Source of the DNA: Ianthella basta
Lineage: Eukaryota > Porifera > Demospongiae > Verongiida > Ianthellidae
Direction of reading: 5' to 3'
Length of the DNA stretch: 64,000 nucleotides
Assembly (NCBI GenBank): GCA_964019415.1
Contig: OZ025876.1
Span: 4,459,293-4,523,292 of the forward strand
Under the pieces are notes generated by a model that made no database searches, was not told where the DNA came from, and was given only the letters and a program-made list of their open reading frames with translations. Below, one piece after another: positions 21,780 to 61,385 of the stretch. Position numbers and translations under genes: made by a program. Each line of letters opens with the position of its first letter. Position 1 is the stretch's first letter.

Positions 21780-23880
21780 AACCAATGTTATTCATATTCC
21801 ACTTTACCACTGTCACATTTCTTACACGCTCTCTCCTGGCATGGCCCACATTGACATTCATGACTTCGCTTTGCCTGTCACCAACTTTAACGCGATATGA
21901 TGTTCCAGCATAAAGTGACTGGAGGAAAAACAAAATTTGCTGCTCACTCCCATAGTCTCTAGGCTCTTCCATAGTTTCTCCCTATCTATTCTGTTGTAAG
22001 ATTTGGAGAAGCCAATAAAAGCCATCATCGATCAATCCACTTCACTTCTTCAACATCTCCATCTGACCCAATAGCACTAATGATAATACCTGTATGGTCT
22101 CTACATCCCCTCATCTTTCGGAACCCACCTTGCTCTTCGGCAGTCAAACCTTCTTCTGCCACCATTGACAACCTCATATTCAGCATCATACACATGACCT
22201 TGCATACGATAGACAACAGTGATATCCCACGAAAATTGTCCACTTTGCACACCACTCTCGCTTGCTCTGTCAACTGGTATCACTGTACTCTCCTTTTATA
22301 CCGACGGAACAATACTAAACTCCCAGCATACCTGAAACAGGCTCAGCCACACGTCAGCCAGACAATCTGCCATCATATCCGCCCCTACCTCATCTTGCCC
22401 TGGGGCTGCATCTTTCCTCACTCTGTAACGTCCACTGCACTTCTTTCATAATTATATGGGCTGACATAAGCAATCTTTGTACCCCAACTGAGCACCACTA
22501 TGACTACTACCTCGAGTCCTGCATGGTATTGACATCCTTCGCCATATGTGTTCCCAGCAACTTGCTAAAATGCTTAACCCAGACCTCAACCACCTAGCTC
22601 CTCATCTGTACTCAGTTTCCCATCTTCATCCAGTACTTCTAGTAGGTTTCTATTCTTCTTTGAGTTACGCACATTGAAGCTTCTTATGGACCTCTAAAAA
22701 CTTCTTTGGACAACTTAGCCCCAACTCCAGCTTCCTCCACTTTTGTGATTGAAAGTCTCTGTTAGCGCTCTTGACTGCCTTCGCATACAAGTTCCTGGCT
22801 CTCAAATAATCATTCCTACTATTCCCTTGATCACCGCTCCCCTTCTTCTTCAACCAATCATGCAGCCTCAGCTCTGTGCATACTCTTACACAGTCTGGCC
22901 AGATCTGTCAAGAACCATGGTTGGCTAATGGATTCCTTCCCTCCTTTCACCACCTTCAAGTTTTTTCTTAAGCCTTCACAGAGTTCATCATACACTTGGT
23001 CACATTTTGCCTGGTCACCTTCACTACACAATCTTGCCTCACACCTTGACATGGTCTCCACCATAAAACCCTCTGTGCCATCCAGATCCTCTGCTGGGAC
23101 CAAGCAATAATCAACCACTGAGCATCCTTTACTTGAAATGCACGTGATCTCATCAGCACCTTTCCAGCCATTCACGAATCACATGCCTGAACCCCGCATA
23201 CATTCGATCAGCAGCTCACCCTGACTGTTCTTTATGGAATCCACACTTTTTCTGTCACCCCTCACAAGTACCATTTCTTCATCAAGATCCTCCAGACCAC
23301 CACATCTTGCATTGAAATCTCCACACACTATCACTCTGCCTTCCAAACCAAAACTCTGGATCTGTTCACTCAACATGAAGAAACATTCCTCTGTATCCAC
23401 ATCCCGGCTGGAGCCAGCCGGTGGAATGTAGCACAGCGCAACAAAAAACACCTCATTTACCTCCTGCTGCTCAAACTTCACCCACATGATATCTTCAATC
23501 TCAACATTAACAGCCTCTACTGACCAGGATCAGTACATCATGTGTTTGACTAGCAAGCCCACACCTCCTGATCCCCTCACAGTGTTTTTGTTTAGCTGGC
23601 CTCTGTTATGACTAACCCAGTGATTGCCTTAAAATTCCACCTCCTCTCCCTTTCTAAGCCAAGTTTCCACTTCACAAGCTATGTCAGGATTGTAGCCACT
23701 TATCACTTTGGCCCTGAAGTCATGCCTGCCCACGGACCTCACAGACCCCATTACACCACCCTTCAACCAACCAGCAACATTCCAACACATCATCGAACAC
23801 CCCCACTTCTTGTGAATGTCCCTCTCCCATGCCTCTACCCTGCACAGCCCCCTTGTCCAACAGGACCTCTCCAATCAGTC
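21780..23880 (-). mobile_element. LINE ORF2 remnant (endonuclease and partial RT)
   Basis: On the minus strand, starting near 23870, an apurinic-type endonuclease is recognisable (VISGYNPDIACEVETWLRKG, then RVIVCGDFNARCGGLEDLDE at about 23310). RT motif sequence NFRGISLLSIVCKVMC and AEEQGGFRKMRGCRD (about 22100-22230) and LQSLYAGTSYRVKVGD (about 21900) follow. The catalytic FADD region is missing, so the 3' part is lost. Several frame changes interrupt it. The RT resembles the CR1/RTE-type LINEs of invertebrates. It is separated from an ORF1-like piece at 24767-25130 by a Gypsy fragment. Confidence 0.75.
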
Positions 23881-23881
23881 C

Positions 23882-24740
23882 TGGGGGTAGCACACGGAAC
23901 TCCAACGGGAGGGAGACGATGCAGGCAGATTTAGAGAGATGATTCAGAATGAACCATGAGACAAGACACAATTCAATCAATCACAAGCACTCTAATACAA
24001 ACAGCTGATATCATGCAGAACTACAATACACACAGCAAGGAACACACTATATAATAATAAATGAAAGCAAACTAAAACTACACGTTATTACATTCCTACC
24101 CCTTTTAGATCGTTACCAGTACTATTGGGAGGATAAGTGTTTAGTCAGTCTAGACAGTTAGTAAGTTACCACCCAAAATGATCTGGTTGTCTATGTGATC
24201 AACTGGAACGCCAAAGCCTCGGTGGCTCTGATACGGTGTCAGTGGCGTTGTCATGGTTAGTTCCAGTAGCACTAGCAGTAGTCTGCATGGGTGGTCTCGT
24301 CGGGAACCACTGACTCTGGTTCAACCACAGTGGATTGTACAGGGACAGGAGCCTCCAGATCTGGAGGGGCAGTGTCAGTGCCGACCACTTCTGGTGGGTC
24401 TGTCCAACAAGGCCTCAACAGGTCCACATGACGGTGCATCACTCGGCCTGCAATGTCATCACATAAGATACAGGACCTCTAACCTCTGAAATGACCCCTG
24501 GCATCCAAGCAGGACCCTGACCATAGTTACGAACAAAAACCAGGTCTCCAATGCTAAAATCACACTGCCGAGCACACTGGTCATAGTTGGTCTTCATGCG
24601 CCACTGCTGACCCTGCATTTCAGCATGAAGGTTGGGCTGCAAGAGATCCAGCTGCGTCCTCAAAGGTCTGCCAAACAGAAGTTCAGCTGGTGACAAGCCT
24701 GTGGTTGACTGTGGTGTTGTTCAGTAACTGAACTAGAAAT
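23882..24740 (-). mobile_element. Gypsy (Metaviridae) LTR retrotransposon fragment, fossil
   Basis: The minus strand shows the integrase C-terminal region of a Gypsy element (SPAELLFGRPLRTQLDLL, FSIGDLVFVRNYGQGPAWMP). A proline/acid-rich tail follows, then a purine tract, and what looks like one LTR of about 210 bp (23882-24092, starting TGTAATAACG and ending in CCCCA in minus orientation). Only this 3' end is present; no second LTR is visible. It is incomplete and clearly inactive. It lies between ORF1-like and ORF2-like pieces of a LINE, so it probably inserted into that LINE. Confidence 0.75.
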
Positions 24741-24766
24741 GTGCCAACCTAGTCTCTAGTGAACCC

Positions 24767-25130
24767 TCAGTCAACTTCTGGGCTTGTCACCAGCTGAACC
24801 TGCCCTGCACCTAGCGACTCAACGCTTGCACCACTGCTGATTCTAAAAAAAGGTGAGAACCTCTCGACTTTCCAATACTCACCAAAGTATCCCTCATCCA
24901 CCAACTTGAGCTCACTCTCATCACCCACAAGCCAAAAACACCAACTGTTCCACTTCTCCTCACTCTTAAACACACGACTCACTTTCAGAGGCTCCACTTC
25001 AGGCACCCTACTCATCAAGTAGTCCTTGACGTTTTCTTCTGTGGTTACTTGTTTGGTTCCCCAAAGCTTCCTCCTGCCTAGAACTTCTTCTCAACCTTCG
25101 AAAGGGAACTGCAGTTCTTATAGGGTGGTT
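24767..25130 (-). mobile_element. LINE ORF1-like fragment
   Basis: The minus-strand frame reads TTEENVKDYLMSRVPEVEPL, then KVSRVFKSEEKWNSWCFWLV and EGYFGEYWKVERFSPF. The pattern (a short folded domain with WNSW...F and a basic xWxxxVxVRxF ending) resembles the RRM-like part of LINE ORF1 proteins. Its strand and position upstream of the endonuclease at 23870 fit one LINE cut by the Gypsy fragment. Assignment is moderate. Confidence 0.5.
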
Positions 25131-25259
25131 CAGCTGTCTTCCCTTCACCTCCACAGCCTGTTCCCCAGCTTTACACTGCTCTCTCCATTCTGGGTAATAT
25201 AGCTAGCATACACTGTATGTGGGATTATATATTCTGTGCATTAATTGATGCACCCCACG

Positions 25260-25560
25260 AGCATATGTGGCAGTCGAGAATAGATAGAAATTAAAACTTA
25301 CGCAATGCGTAAGTTTCGAATAAAGGCACCGAAACATTTGTAACCTAATGCAGCGAGAATGATGCACCACGCCTATACGTGGCTGATGCGAACGTGTTTG
25401 GGCCCTTTTGGCTATCAATCGGTGTTTATTTGAAATATGTATGACCTTGCACCGCAGAGAACAATCTCCGAATTTGCAGTCATTTTGGTGTAGTCGCAGC
25501 GTATAAGCAAGTTTATGGCCTCGGAAGCCATCTGCAGCACTCCATGTGCTACTGAAGCGG
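25260..25560 (-). repeat. Dispersed repeat, partner of 14215-14575
   Basis: It contains AACTTACGCAATGCGTAAGT (a palindrome), CTAATGCAGCGAGAATGATG and GCGAACGTGTTTGGGCCC. It interrupts the reverse-transcriptase relic whose RT start is at 25560-25800. Confidence 0.6.
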
Positions 25561-27690
25561 TCATTCTTACAACGCAGAACCTGCACTGCAATAACGGCTG
25601 GCATGGACAGCTGCCTCGACGCCGCCCGCGATTCTGAAACCCAGCTGGTGGGGTGCCAACAACTGGGGAATAAATTCAAGGGCATGTAGGCTGGCACGTT
25701 TCGAGGCAAGCCTTCTCAGAGTGCAACCTACTGCGATAGGGCGAATACCACCACTTTTCTTAGTTAGGGCAGTCAGATTTGCTCCGAAGAAGAGGGATGG
25801 ATGAAGCTGGGGGGTCTGCCCTCAAGAATCAGCGTGGTAAGAACTGATATGGCTGTTAAGAGTGATGTGTCCCCATCACCTGCTGATGGACTTGTAAGGT
25901 CTTTGAGGGATCGAGTAGGCCTTAAAAACCCCGCTTTTTGGGTGGTCTCACTCGCTGGAGAATCCGAGTAACAGGTGTCTCCGTGGACCGTTCCTGGGTC
26001 ACCTGCTTGTTGATCAGGGTTGCCAAACTCCAGTGCATACTCCCTCTGGCAAGATATTTGTGGATTGGATGGATTATTATTATTACTAGCGAGTACCCGC
26101 CACACAGTGGCGACGGCCCTCCAACGACAGTGATCCCACGACAGTGCTCCTCCCACAGCACTTCTATGATGGTGTTTCCAATGGTGACACACTGTAGTCA
26201 TGGGCCCCAGGTAGACTCTGCCACTCCCAGTAACAGCTGGTGTAATAGCTCTTCTCTGTTGCTGCCTCACCCTTGCACTTATCCTTCTCCGGTCAGCATC
26301 TTGCTGCTCCTCCCTCCTCCTCCTGCTCCTCTCTGCCTCCCTCTCCCTGTCAGCATCTTGCTGCTCCTCCCTCCTCCTCCTGCCCCTCTCTGCCTCCCTC
26401 TCCCTGTCAGCTTCTTGCTGCTCCTCCCTCCTCCTCCTGCCCCTCTCTGCCTCCCTCTCCCTGTCAGCTTCTTGCTGTGCCTCCCTCCTCCTGCCCCTCT
26501 CTGCCTCCCTCTCCCTGTCAGCTTCTTGCTGTGCCTCCCTCCTCCTTCTGCCCCTCTCTGTCTCCCTCTCCCTGTCAGCTTCTTGCTGCTCCTCCCTCCT
26601 CCTCCTGCCCCTCTCTGCCTCCCTCTCCCTGTCAGCTTCTTGCTGTGCCTCCCTCCTCCTCCTGCCCCTCTCTGCCTCCCTCTCCCTGTCAGCTTCTTGC
26701 TGTGCCTCCCTCCTCCTCCTGCCCCCTTCTGCCTCCCTCTCCCTGTCAGCATCTTGCTGCTCCTCCCTCCTCCTCCTGCCCCTCTCTGCCTCCCTCTCCC
26801 TGTCAGCTTCTTGCTGTGCCTCCCTCCTCCTCCTGCCCCTCTCTGCCTCCCTCTCCCTGTCAGCTTCTTGCTGTGCCTCCCTCCTCCTCCTGCCCCTCTC
26901 TGCCTCCCTCTCCCTGTCAGCATCTTGCTGCTCCTCCCTCCTCCTCCTGCTCCTCTCTGCCTCCCTCTCCCTGTCAGCATCTTGCTGCTCCTCCCTCCTC
27001 CTCCTGCCCCTCTCTGCCTCCCTCTCCCTGTCAGCTTCTTGCTGCTCCTCCCTCCTCCTCCTGCCTCTCTCTGCCTCCCTCTCCCTGTCAGCTTCTTGCT
27101 GTGCCTCCCTCCTCCTGCCCCTCTCTGCCTCCCTCTCCCTGTCAGCTTCTTGCTGCTCCTCCCTCCTCCTCCTGCCCCTCTCTGCCTCCCTCTCCCTGTC
27201 AGCTTCTTGCTGCTCCTCCCTCCTCCTCCTGCCCCTCTCTGCCTCCCTCTCCCTGTCAGCTTCTTGCTGTGCCTCCCTCCTCCTGCCCCTCTCTGCCTCC
27301 CTCTCCCTGTCAGCTTCTTGCTGTGCCTCCCTCCTCCTCCTGCCCCTCTCTGTCTCCCTCTCCCTGTCAGCTTCTTGCTGCTCCTCCCTCCTCCTCCTGC
27401 CCCTCTCTGCCTCCCTCTCCCTGTCAGCTTCTTGCTGTGCCTCCCTCCTCCTCCTGCCCCTCTCTGCCTCCCTCTCCCTGTCAGCTTCTTGCTGTGCCTC
27501 CCTCCTCCTCCTGCCCCCTTCTGCCTCCCTCTCCCTGTCAGCTTCTTGCTGTGCCTCCCTCCTCCTCCTTCCCCTCTCTGCCAGCTTCTTGCTGCGCCTC
27601 CCTCCTCCTCCTTCCCCTCTCTGCCTCCCTCTCCCTGTCAGCATCTTGCTGCTCCTCCCTCCTCCTCCTACTCCTCTCTACCTCCCTCTC
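25560..27690 (-). mobile_element. Reverse-transcriptase element, N-terminal part with E/R repeat ORF
   Basis: A 623-codon minus-strand frame (25773-27644) consists of about 24 copies of a 19-residue unit, (EAERGRRRREEQQEADRER), then a non-repeated tail ending LKDLTSPSAGDGDTSLLTAI and SVLTTLILEGRPP. Just beyond, in another frame, is FFGANLTALTKKSGGIRPIA then VG, LRRLASK and LGFRIAGGVEAAVHA, the first RT motifs. The GGIRPIAVG motif ties it to the C-terminal relic at 5640-7017. The repeat region is highly charged and would be helical. The copy is broken and is cut by the repeat at 25260-25560. Confidence 0.65.
26283..27690. repeat. 57-bp coding-type minisatellite, about 24 copies
   Basis: The unit on the plus strand runs CTCCTCCCTCCTCCTCCTGC, CCCTCTCTGCCTCCCTCTC, CCTGTCAGC(T/A)TCTTGCTG(C/T), with 54-, 57- and 60-bp variants. 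All length changes are multiples of three, which keeps three reading frames open: one minus (E/R-rich) and two plus (P/S/C/L-rich). The A/T and C/T variants occur in a mosaic order, as expected for unequal exchange. The minus frame is the one continuous with an RT coding region. Confidence 0.9.
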
Positions 27691-27925
27691 CCTTTCCTTT
27701 GTCTTCTCTTTTACACATTATAATATGGAAGAGCCCGCCTTCTGCGGGCTTCTACGCAACTGGCGCTCCTTCATTGGACGGTCGAACAAGCACATTAATA
27801 TATAGATTATTATTAGAGTTCACACGTGCAAAATCAGCACTAGGGTACAAACCCAATGAGGCACTGCCAAGTTTAATCGCATACAACATAGATAAGATGT
27901 AGTCGACAAAAACAATCAAGCTGAG

Positions 27926-28580
27926 TCAGCCAAATCTTGCAGTCCACATTCGGTAGATCAGCTGGGCCGTCTCACAGTCTTCACAAGCTAAGTCTGTGAT
28001 TGCAGCAGATTGCATGTCATCAGTCAGGGATGCAAAATTGTGGAGCCTTTCTTCCACCTTTGTCAGGAGAAGCTGTCTATCTGATGTCCACTGAGGACAC
28101 CGTAACAGCCAGTGGTTACAGTCTTCCACTTAATTCCTCATATCTCTCACACTCTTCACACATTCTCTCTTCTAATGGGATACCCCTCCATCAGCCTGTT
28201 TCAATCTGGAAGAGGGCAGTTCCTCCTCTCAGCATCATCAGGACTCTCCTGTGGCTCTTCTCCTTCACCTTCCAACATCTACCATCAAATTATGAAGCCA
28301 TTCGCACATACAGAATTCAAAACAGCTTGGGTTTGCTGCCAAGGTCTACCGCCCAATCTTTCTCCACACACCGGCACACCACACTCCTCAGCATCTTCTT
28401 GAGTTGCCCCCGACACCTCTGCCAGAGTGGCACAGCTGTAGTCATGCCAACCAAAGGCTTTAAAACACCTTCTTAACTTCCCCATCCACTGCCCTCTTCC
28501 TGATGCCTCCAGAGCCACATAAGCCAGTCTCTGTCTCAAACGATGACAATATCTTTGATCCATCAGTACTCTATGTCAGA
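27926..28580 (-). mobile_element. LINE C-terminal fragment
   Basis: The minus strand reads AYVALEASGRGQWMGKLRRC (about 28500), then ERMCEECERYEEL and VEDCNHWLLRCPQWTSDRQL (about 28130). The C..C...(V)EDxxHWLLRC arrangement is the zinc-binding tail seen after the RT of several LINE clades. A frame change separates the two parts. It abuts the (ATG)n tail of the next LINE, which may have inserted here. Confidence 0.6.
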
Positions 28581-28625
28581 ACGTAATGCATCTTAATCTG
28601 GATTCCCATCCCACAGGTGTCACTT

Positions 28626-31020
28626 CCATCATCATCATCATCATTCATAACGGCAATGTCTCCTCTGCAGGAGGTAGCCTAATGTACAATGGGTAACATA
28701 GTATATGTCTGGAAATAGTAATGTTCTATAGTCAAAGTTCTAATGGATTACTTAAAATTATCAGTCCATTGCTTCCTTGGTCTTACTCTCGGTCTCTTTC
28801 CCGTCATTTCTTCTTCATATACTTGCTTCACCAATCGATTCCCATTCATCTCCTCCACTTTCACCTTCCACCTTTTTTGCTTCTCCTTCACAATGTCCAA
28901 CACTGTTTCCTGTCCATAAGATCTCCTCACTGCTTCATTTCTCACCCTGTCCATCCTTGTCACACCCTCCACTCTTCTTAGGAACATCATTTCACATGCC
29001 TGTATCTTACTCTCGTGTCTCTTCTGCATAGTCCATGTCTCACAGCCATAGGTGAGTGTGGGCACCACCATAGCATTGAACACCCTCAGCTTAGTTTTCT
29101 TCAGTAGCTCTCTTCTCTCCAGCACCTCCTTTCTCATTGCTCCTACCATTTTTGCTGCTGCCCCAACCCTCTGTTCAATTTCTGTATCACACCTCCCATC
29201 TGCACTGATCATTGCTCCTAGGTACTTCAGCTTCTTAACATCTTCGATATCTTCACCCTCGATGCTCAATTTACATTCCTCTTCTGTCCTGCTTACCACC
29301 ATCACTTTCGTTTTTCCCCAATGCATCTTCATTCCCCATTTCTCCATCACTTTCTTCATCTCATCCAAGTTTCTCTGCATGTCGTCCTTCTTCTCAGTCA
29401 CCATCACCACATCATCTGCAAATAGTAGCATCTGTACGTTGGTAGTTGTTAGCTACATCCCGCCCTGTATTCCATCCATGAACACATTAAATAACCATGG
29501 TGACATCACACACCCCTGCCTCACTCCCTGGGTAATGGGGAACCATCCTGACATTTTCCCACTAGCACGGACACATGCTTGGCTCCCTAGGTACATGGAC
29601 CTGATTGCTGTCATTAGACCTCCCTGAATTCCATAGCGCTCCAGCACCTGCCATAACCTGACTCTACAGACCTTATCGATTATTATCCTTATGCTTTCTC
29701 CAGATCTATGCACGCTATCACCATCTGTTTGTTCTTCTCAAGCACTTTCTCGCTTAGTTGCCTGATTGTAAAGATTTGATCTACACAACTTCTTCCTTGC
29801 CTAAAGACCCCTTGCACTTCCAATACCTTACTTTCCGTTTTGCTTCTCACTCAGCTGCCCAGGATTCGTGCATACACTTTGCTGGGTATACTGAGCAGGC
29901 TTATCCCTCTGTAGTTGCTACACACCATCTTACTGCCCTTCTTGTGCAGTGGTACAATAACGGCTTTCTTCCAATCATTCACCACTTCTCCCTTTGCCCA
30001 TGCTACCTCTATGACTCTGTGTAACCAATCAGCTGCCACCATGCCTCCTGCTTTCAGCATTTCCGCTCAATTCCACATACACCTGGGGCCTTTCCACTCT
30101 TCAACTTTGCTATGGCCTCCACAACTTCCTCAATACCAATGCTGTCCTCTTCATACATTGGGCATAAACCTGCAGCTTTCTTTGGGCTCTCCTCTTCCTG
30201 CCCCCCCTGTAGTAACCCTGAGAAGTACTCCTTCCATCTCTCCATGACCCCATCTTCCTCACCAATCACTTGACCATTGCCATCACAAATCTTGTCCACC
30301 TCTTGACTGCCTCTCTTAGGTGCCCTCACTCTCCTCCAGAACCTGCGTTGGTTGTTCTGAAAGTCACTCTGCAGAGACCTGCCCAGCTCCATCCATTCTT
30401 CATTCTGTGCTATTCTCACTACTCTCTTGGCTTCCTTCTTTGCCCGATGGTACTCATCCTTAGCTTCTGATGTCTTTCATTGCAACCACATCATGTATGC
30501 CACCTTCTTCTTCCTTACTGCTTTCTTCACTTCCTCATTCCACCATCTCGTTCTCTTCCTCTGTCCATTGTGTTGTCTCACCCCACACACTTCCACAGCT
30601 GTGCTCAATATTCCTTCCTTAAATTCTGCCCACACCTCTTCACTGCTCTCCTCCCTGTGGCTTACTCTCTGACCCCTGATGCTCATTTTCTGCTTCAACC
30701 TCATCTCAAACTTCAACCTTATACACCTATCTTTCAACCTATCTGTTCTGATCCTCACACTCTCCTCAACCTGTCTGTGTCTTCCCGCCTGTTCGTTTTA
30801 CTGATCTTCAACAGAACTAGATGGTGATCACTCCCTATCTCCGCACCCCTCACCACTCTAACATCTTTTACCCTCACTCGATTGCCCTTTCCCACCAGAA
30901 AGTAGTCTATGATGCTCCTCAACTCTCTGCCTCCCTGCCTCCCTGCCTCTCTGTCACTTCCATATCTGCCTCCCTGCCTCCCTGCCTCTCTGTCACTTCC
31001 ATATCTCTGCAAAAAGTGAT
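28626..31020 (-). mobile_element. LINE (RTE/CR1-like), 5'-truncated, with (ATG)n tail
   Basis: Minus strand, 5' to 3': the end of the endonuclease (RSIIDYFLVGKGNRVRVKDV, GAEIGSDHHLVLL, about 30850), a linker (RWWNEEVKKAVRKKKVAYMM), RT (NYRGISLLSIPSKVYARIL at 29880, GVRQGCVMSPWLFNVFMDGI at 29470, LLFADDVVMVTEKKDDMQRN at 29420) and a 227-codon frame through the thumb and C-terminus (LTYGCETWTMQKRHESKIQA, RMDRVRNEAVRRSYGQ, KRPRVRPRKQWTDNF). The FADD pair is the RT active site. The 3' tail is a (CAT)n/(ATG)n run at about 28627-28650. RT is split by frame changes near 29440 and 29800. A plus-strand relative lies at 42270-44460. Confidence 0.85.
30927..31004. repeat. 39-bp tandem duplication in the LINE
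   Basis: Two exact 39-bp units (CTGCCTCCCTGCCTCCCTGC then CTCTCTGTCACTTCCATAT) encode RYGSDREAGRQGG twice in the minus LINE frame just before RSIIDYF. The in-frame copy number looks like replication slippage. Confidence 0.8.
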
Positions 31021-31795
31021 GTCCTAGGATGAGACCTAGGAACACCAAAGTAGGTACAGAACATACAGGCATATATGCATATATGCATGCAGGGACATGT
31101 TGGTAACTAAGTAATGACTGAGACAGCAGGATTAGCATTAAGGCATGCCATGCAATGTCAGACTGCGTAACTGCAAGTGCACATAATACACAAGGAATAG
31201 ACCGACCCAAAGTTAACATGGCTACAGTGAGCAAGGCTGAGTAAGAGAAGGTAGCTGAATGGTTCCAAAGCTGCAGCACACTTCTAACCCGGCATGTGCA
31301 GTCCTTGTACATGTGAAACTGTGTTATACAACCTGCAGTTGGTCAGCTACCCAATATATACAGTAGCCAGCAGCTGCATAGTCAGCTAGTTACGAATTAT
31401 ATGATGCACACATGCAGGATTGAACCATGCCCTTGCAGAAAAACAAAAACAGAAAAATTACAGAAGCCTCGACAAATCTCAAACAGTTTGAAGGCATTAG
31501 CTCGCTATAGCTAGATGGGGAGCTAGCCCCCATTACTCAAATGCATTGTGCGGTTGCATTAACTACACTGATCAACTTGGCTTTAGTTGTAGTAGCCAGG
31601 TGGAACCGCCATGCATCACGCAGTTGTAGACAGCGTGATACTGAGTGCATACTGCGGATTAGTCTCGTACCTACATCCACATGTGCCCCGCCGCGGGGCG
31701 CATGTTGGGCTACGAGAGTAACTGCTGGCGTCATATTGACGCGCAGGTAGTGAATGAGGGGTTTCCCCATGTGCGGACCACGTGATCTCGACAAA
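31021..31795 (+). promoter_or_regulatory. Upstream region of gene 2
   Basis: About 775 bp between the truncated end of a LINE and the gene 2 start. CpG and CG-containing words are denser near 31680-31800 (CCCCGCCGCGGGGCGC palindrome at about 31687-31702, then CACGTGATCTCG just before the ATG) than in the A+T-rich surroundings, as expected near a promoter. No TATA box is evident. Promoter role is inferred from position only. Confidence 0.4.
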
Positions 31796-59630
<27,835 letters not shown>

Positions 59631-59844
59631 CCAGCATTCAGATTATTGGCATTCATTTGTATTCTTAATAATTATATTTTTCCAGACATAGTATTCATGG
59701 AGTGTGGGATGTGTATACCTCGCGGCCCATGCATGTGCATGTAGTATAGCTCACACAATATTATACTGAAGAGACTGAAACTTTACTTTAAATTTTGTTG
59801 AACTTATATATAGCAACATGTGTGCCAAGTTGAGTGACATATTA

Positions 59845-61385
59845 TTATTAGAGTGACCGCAGCATGAGGATCAAAGGCTACTCAGCCAAGATTGGCTTAC
59901 TGGTACTTACGAATTTTACAAAAATTAATTGCGGGTATATTATAGTGAGTAGATGGGTATATTGTGTCTAGTACATTGATTGCTGCATAAAATGATTGTC
60001 TTAAATGGTGCATTTGAAGAATAAGGGATATGGTTGTATTATCAGTAATCATACTAAAAGGAACTAACATTTGTCATAGAAAAAGATTGGTAAATGAGCT
60101 GGATAGGAATAGGCAATGAGAAAATAATATTTATCTAAAAAATCTAAGTGTGTGGCAGATGATTAAGAATGCGATGCTGATCCTCAACCTCCCCACAATT
60201 GCACAGTCTGCACACACTATCACTACATGGTGTCGCAGTCTTCCTCCACCGCCAGCTGCAGGGCAGGCATCCAGCTCAGAGGCCTGCCATAACCCTCCTG
60301 CCCCCCAGTGATCTCATAGTGTCTGTGAATAGATATTGCTCTGTACTTGGGTGATAATTAATTTGTATATAATTATAAAGCTAATCTACCTCTTGAATCA
60401 GAACCTACTGGAATTTTGCTAACCTCGAGCTCTGATTTCCACCTATCTGTTGAGCATTAATATTTGATTAGATACGCATACTCCCTATAGTATTGTAGAC
60501 TTTGATTATATACTGCTTAATGTTGGTGCTGGATAGTGGTTGGAGGGGTTATGTATTTTTATAATGTCATTGATATTGCAATTCAAGTCTTATACCCTTT
60601 ATCAGATGCTAAATTACATGCTTCAATGAATATATCTGCTTATTTAATCTACTTTCGGCCATATTACTAAATCTAAACCAGAATCCTATGCAAGAGATCT
60701 TGGTGATTGTTGAAATGGGGAGCCAGTCTAAATATCACCTAGAAGGGCTATGTACAATTGGGGCATTTCTGCCTTACACCTTAAAAGCTTCTCGTTAAAT
60801 TAATTATTCTAGATCGGTATCTTTGTTATATCACTGTACCCCTTATAACTCCACAAGAAACAGTTACTACTATAACCAATGATAGGTACAACAAGTGTGT
60901 CACAGGTGAGTATATATTATGTTTCAATTTTCAATATCAGTGCCCCGTTGTTTCTAGCTTTTGTGATTAAGTAATTTGCGGCTCTGCTTGCTGATATTGA
61001 TGTGCTCTCAATTTGATGTGCCAAGCTAAGATGTTCTGTATGTTATATACTCCTAGGTATTTGTAATTGTCTGTATAGTCAATATGAGATTCTCTGCATG
61101 TAAAAGAAAATCTGAAATTTTTGCTTCTTTGGGTGTCTGAAAGGGATGATCTTAGTTTTGTCTGGATATATGCACACTCTATTGTCAGTGCACTACTGAT
61201 TAAGAGCCAGTAAAATTTTATTTAGTGAATCGGGCTTATATAGAACAAGATCAGCTGCATACATGGGCATTCAATTGGCATGATCCAAGAATATTTTCAT
61301 TGGCTTCTTCATTCAAGTATCCAATCAAGTTGTTGATGAAAATATTAAACAGGGTAGGGGAGAGGGGGCTGCCTGCTTCACAATA
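59845..61385 (-). mobile_element. LINE, minus strand, 5'-truncated and decayed
   Basis: From 61385 downwards the minus strand reads GEAGSPLSPTLFNIFINNLI (RT motif), then a CTDNRVCIYPDKTKIIPFRH-like block, LITKARNNGALILKIET, and at about 60200 VCRLCNCGEVEDQH, the zinc-type tail of many LINEs. The catalytic ADD stretch is decayed. Many stops and frame changes. The last 330 bp are shared, inverted, with 13890-14235. It lies 215 bp after the gene 2 stop and may supply or disturb 3' processing signals. Confidence 0.7.

Noticed and set aside
24767-25018. A gag gene of the Gypsy element
   Set aside because: It lies upstream of the integrase piece with no protease or RT between, and its sequence fits a LINE ORF1 domain better.
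26283-27690. CRISPR array
   Set aside because: Units are directly adjacent without unique spacers, and the setting is eukaryotic.
25938-27902. Plus-strand frames of 654 and 510 codons rich in Pro, Leu, Ser and Cys
   Set aside because: They run through the 57-bp minisatellite, whose unit length keeps all frames open. Only the minus frame connects to recognisable RT coding sequence.
31754-31795. Upstream in-frame start of gene 2 at 31754
   Set aside because: Possible, but ATG at 31796 has the better context (AAAATGG); the extra residues show no feature.
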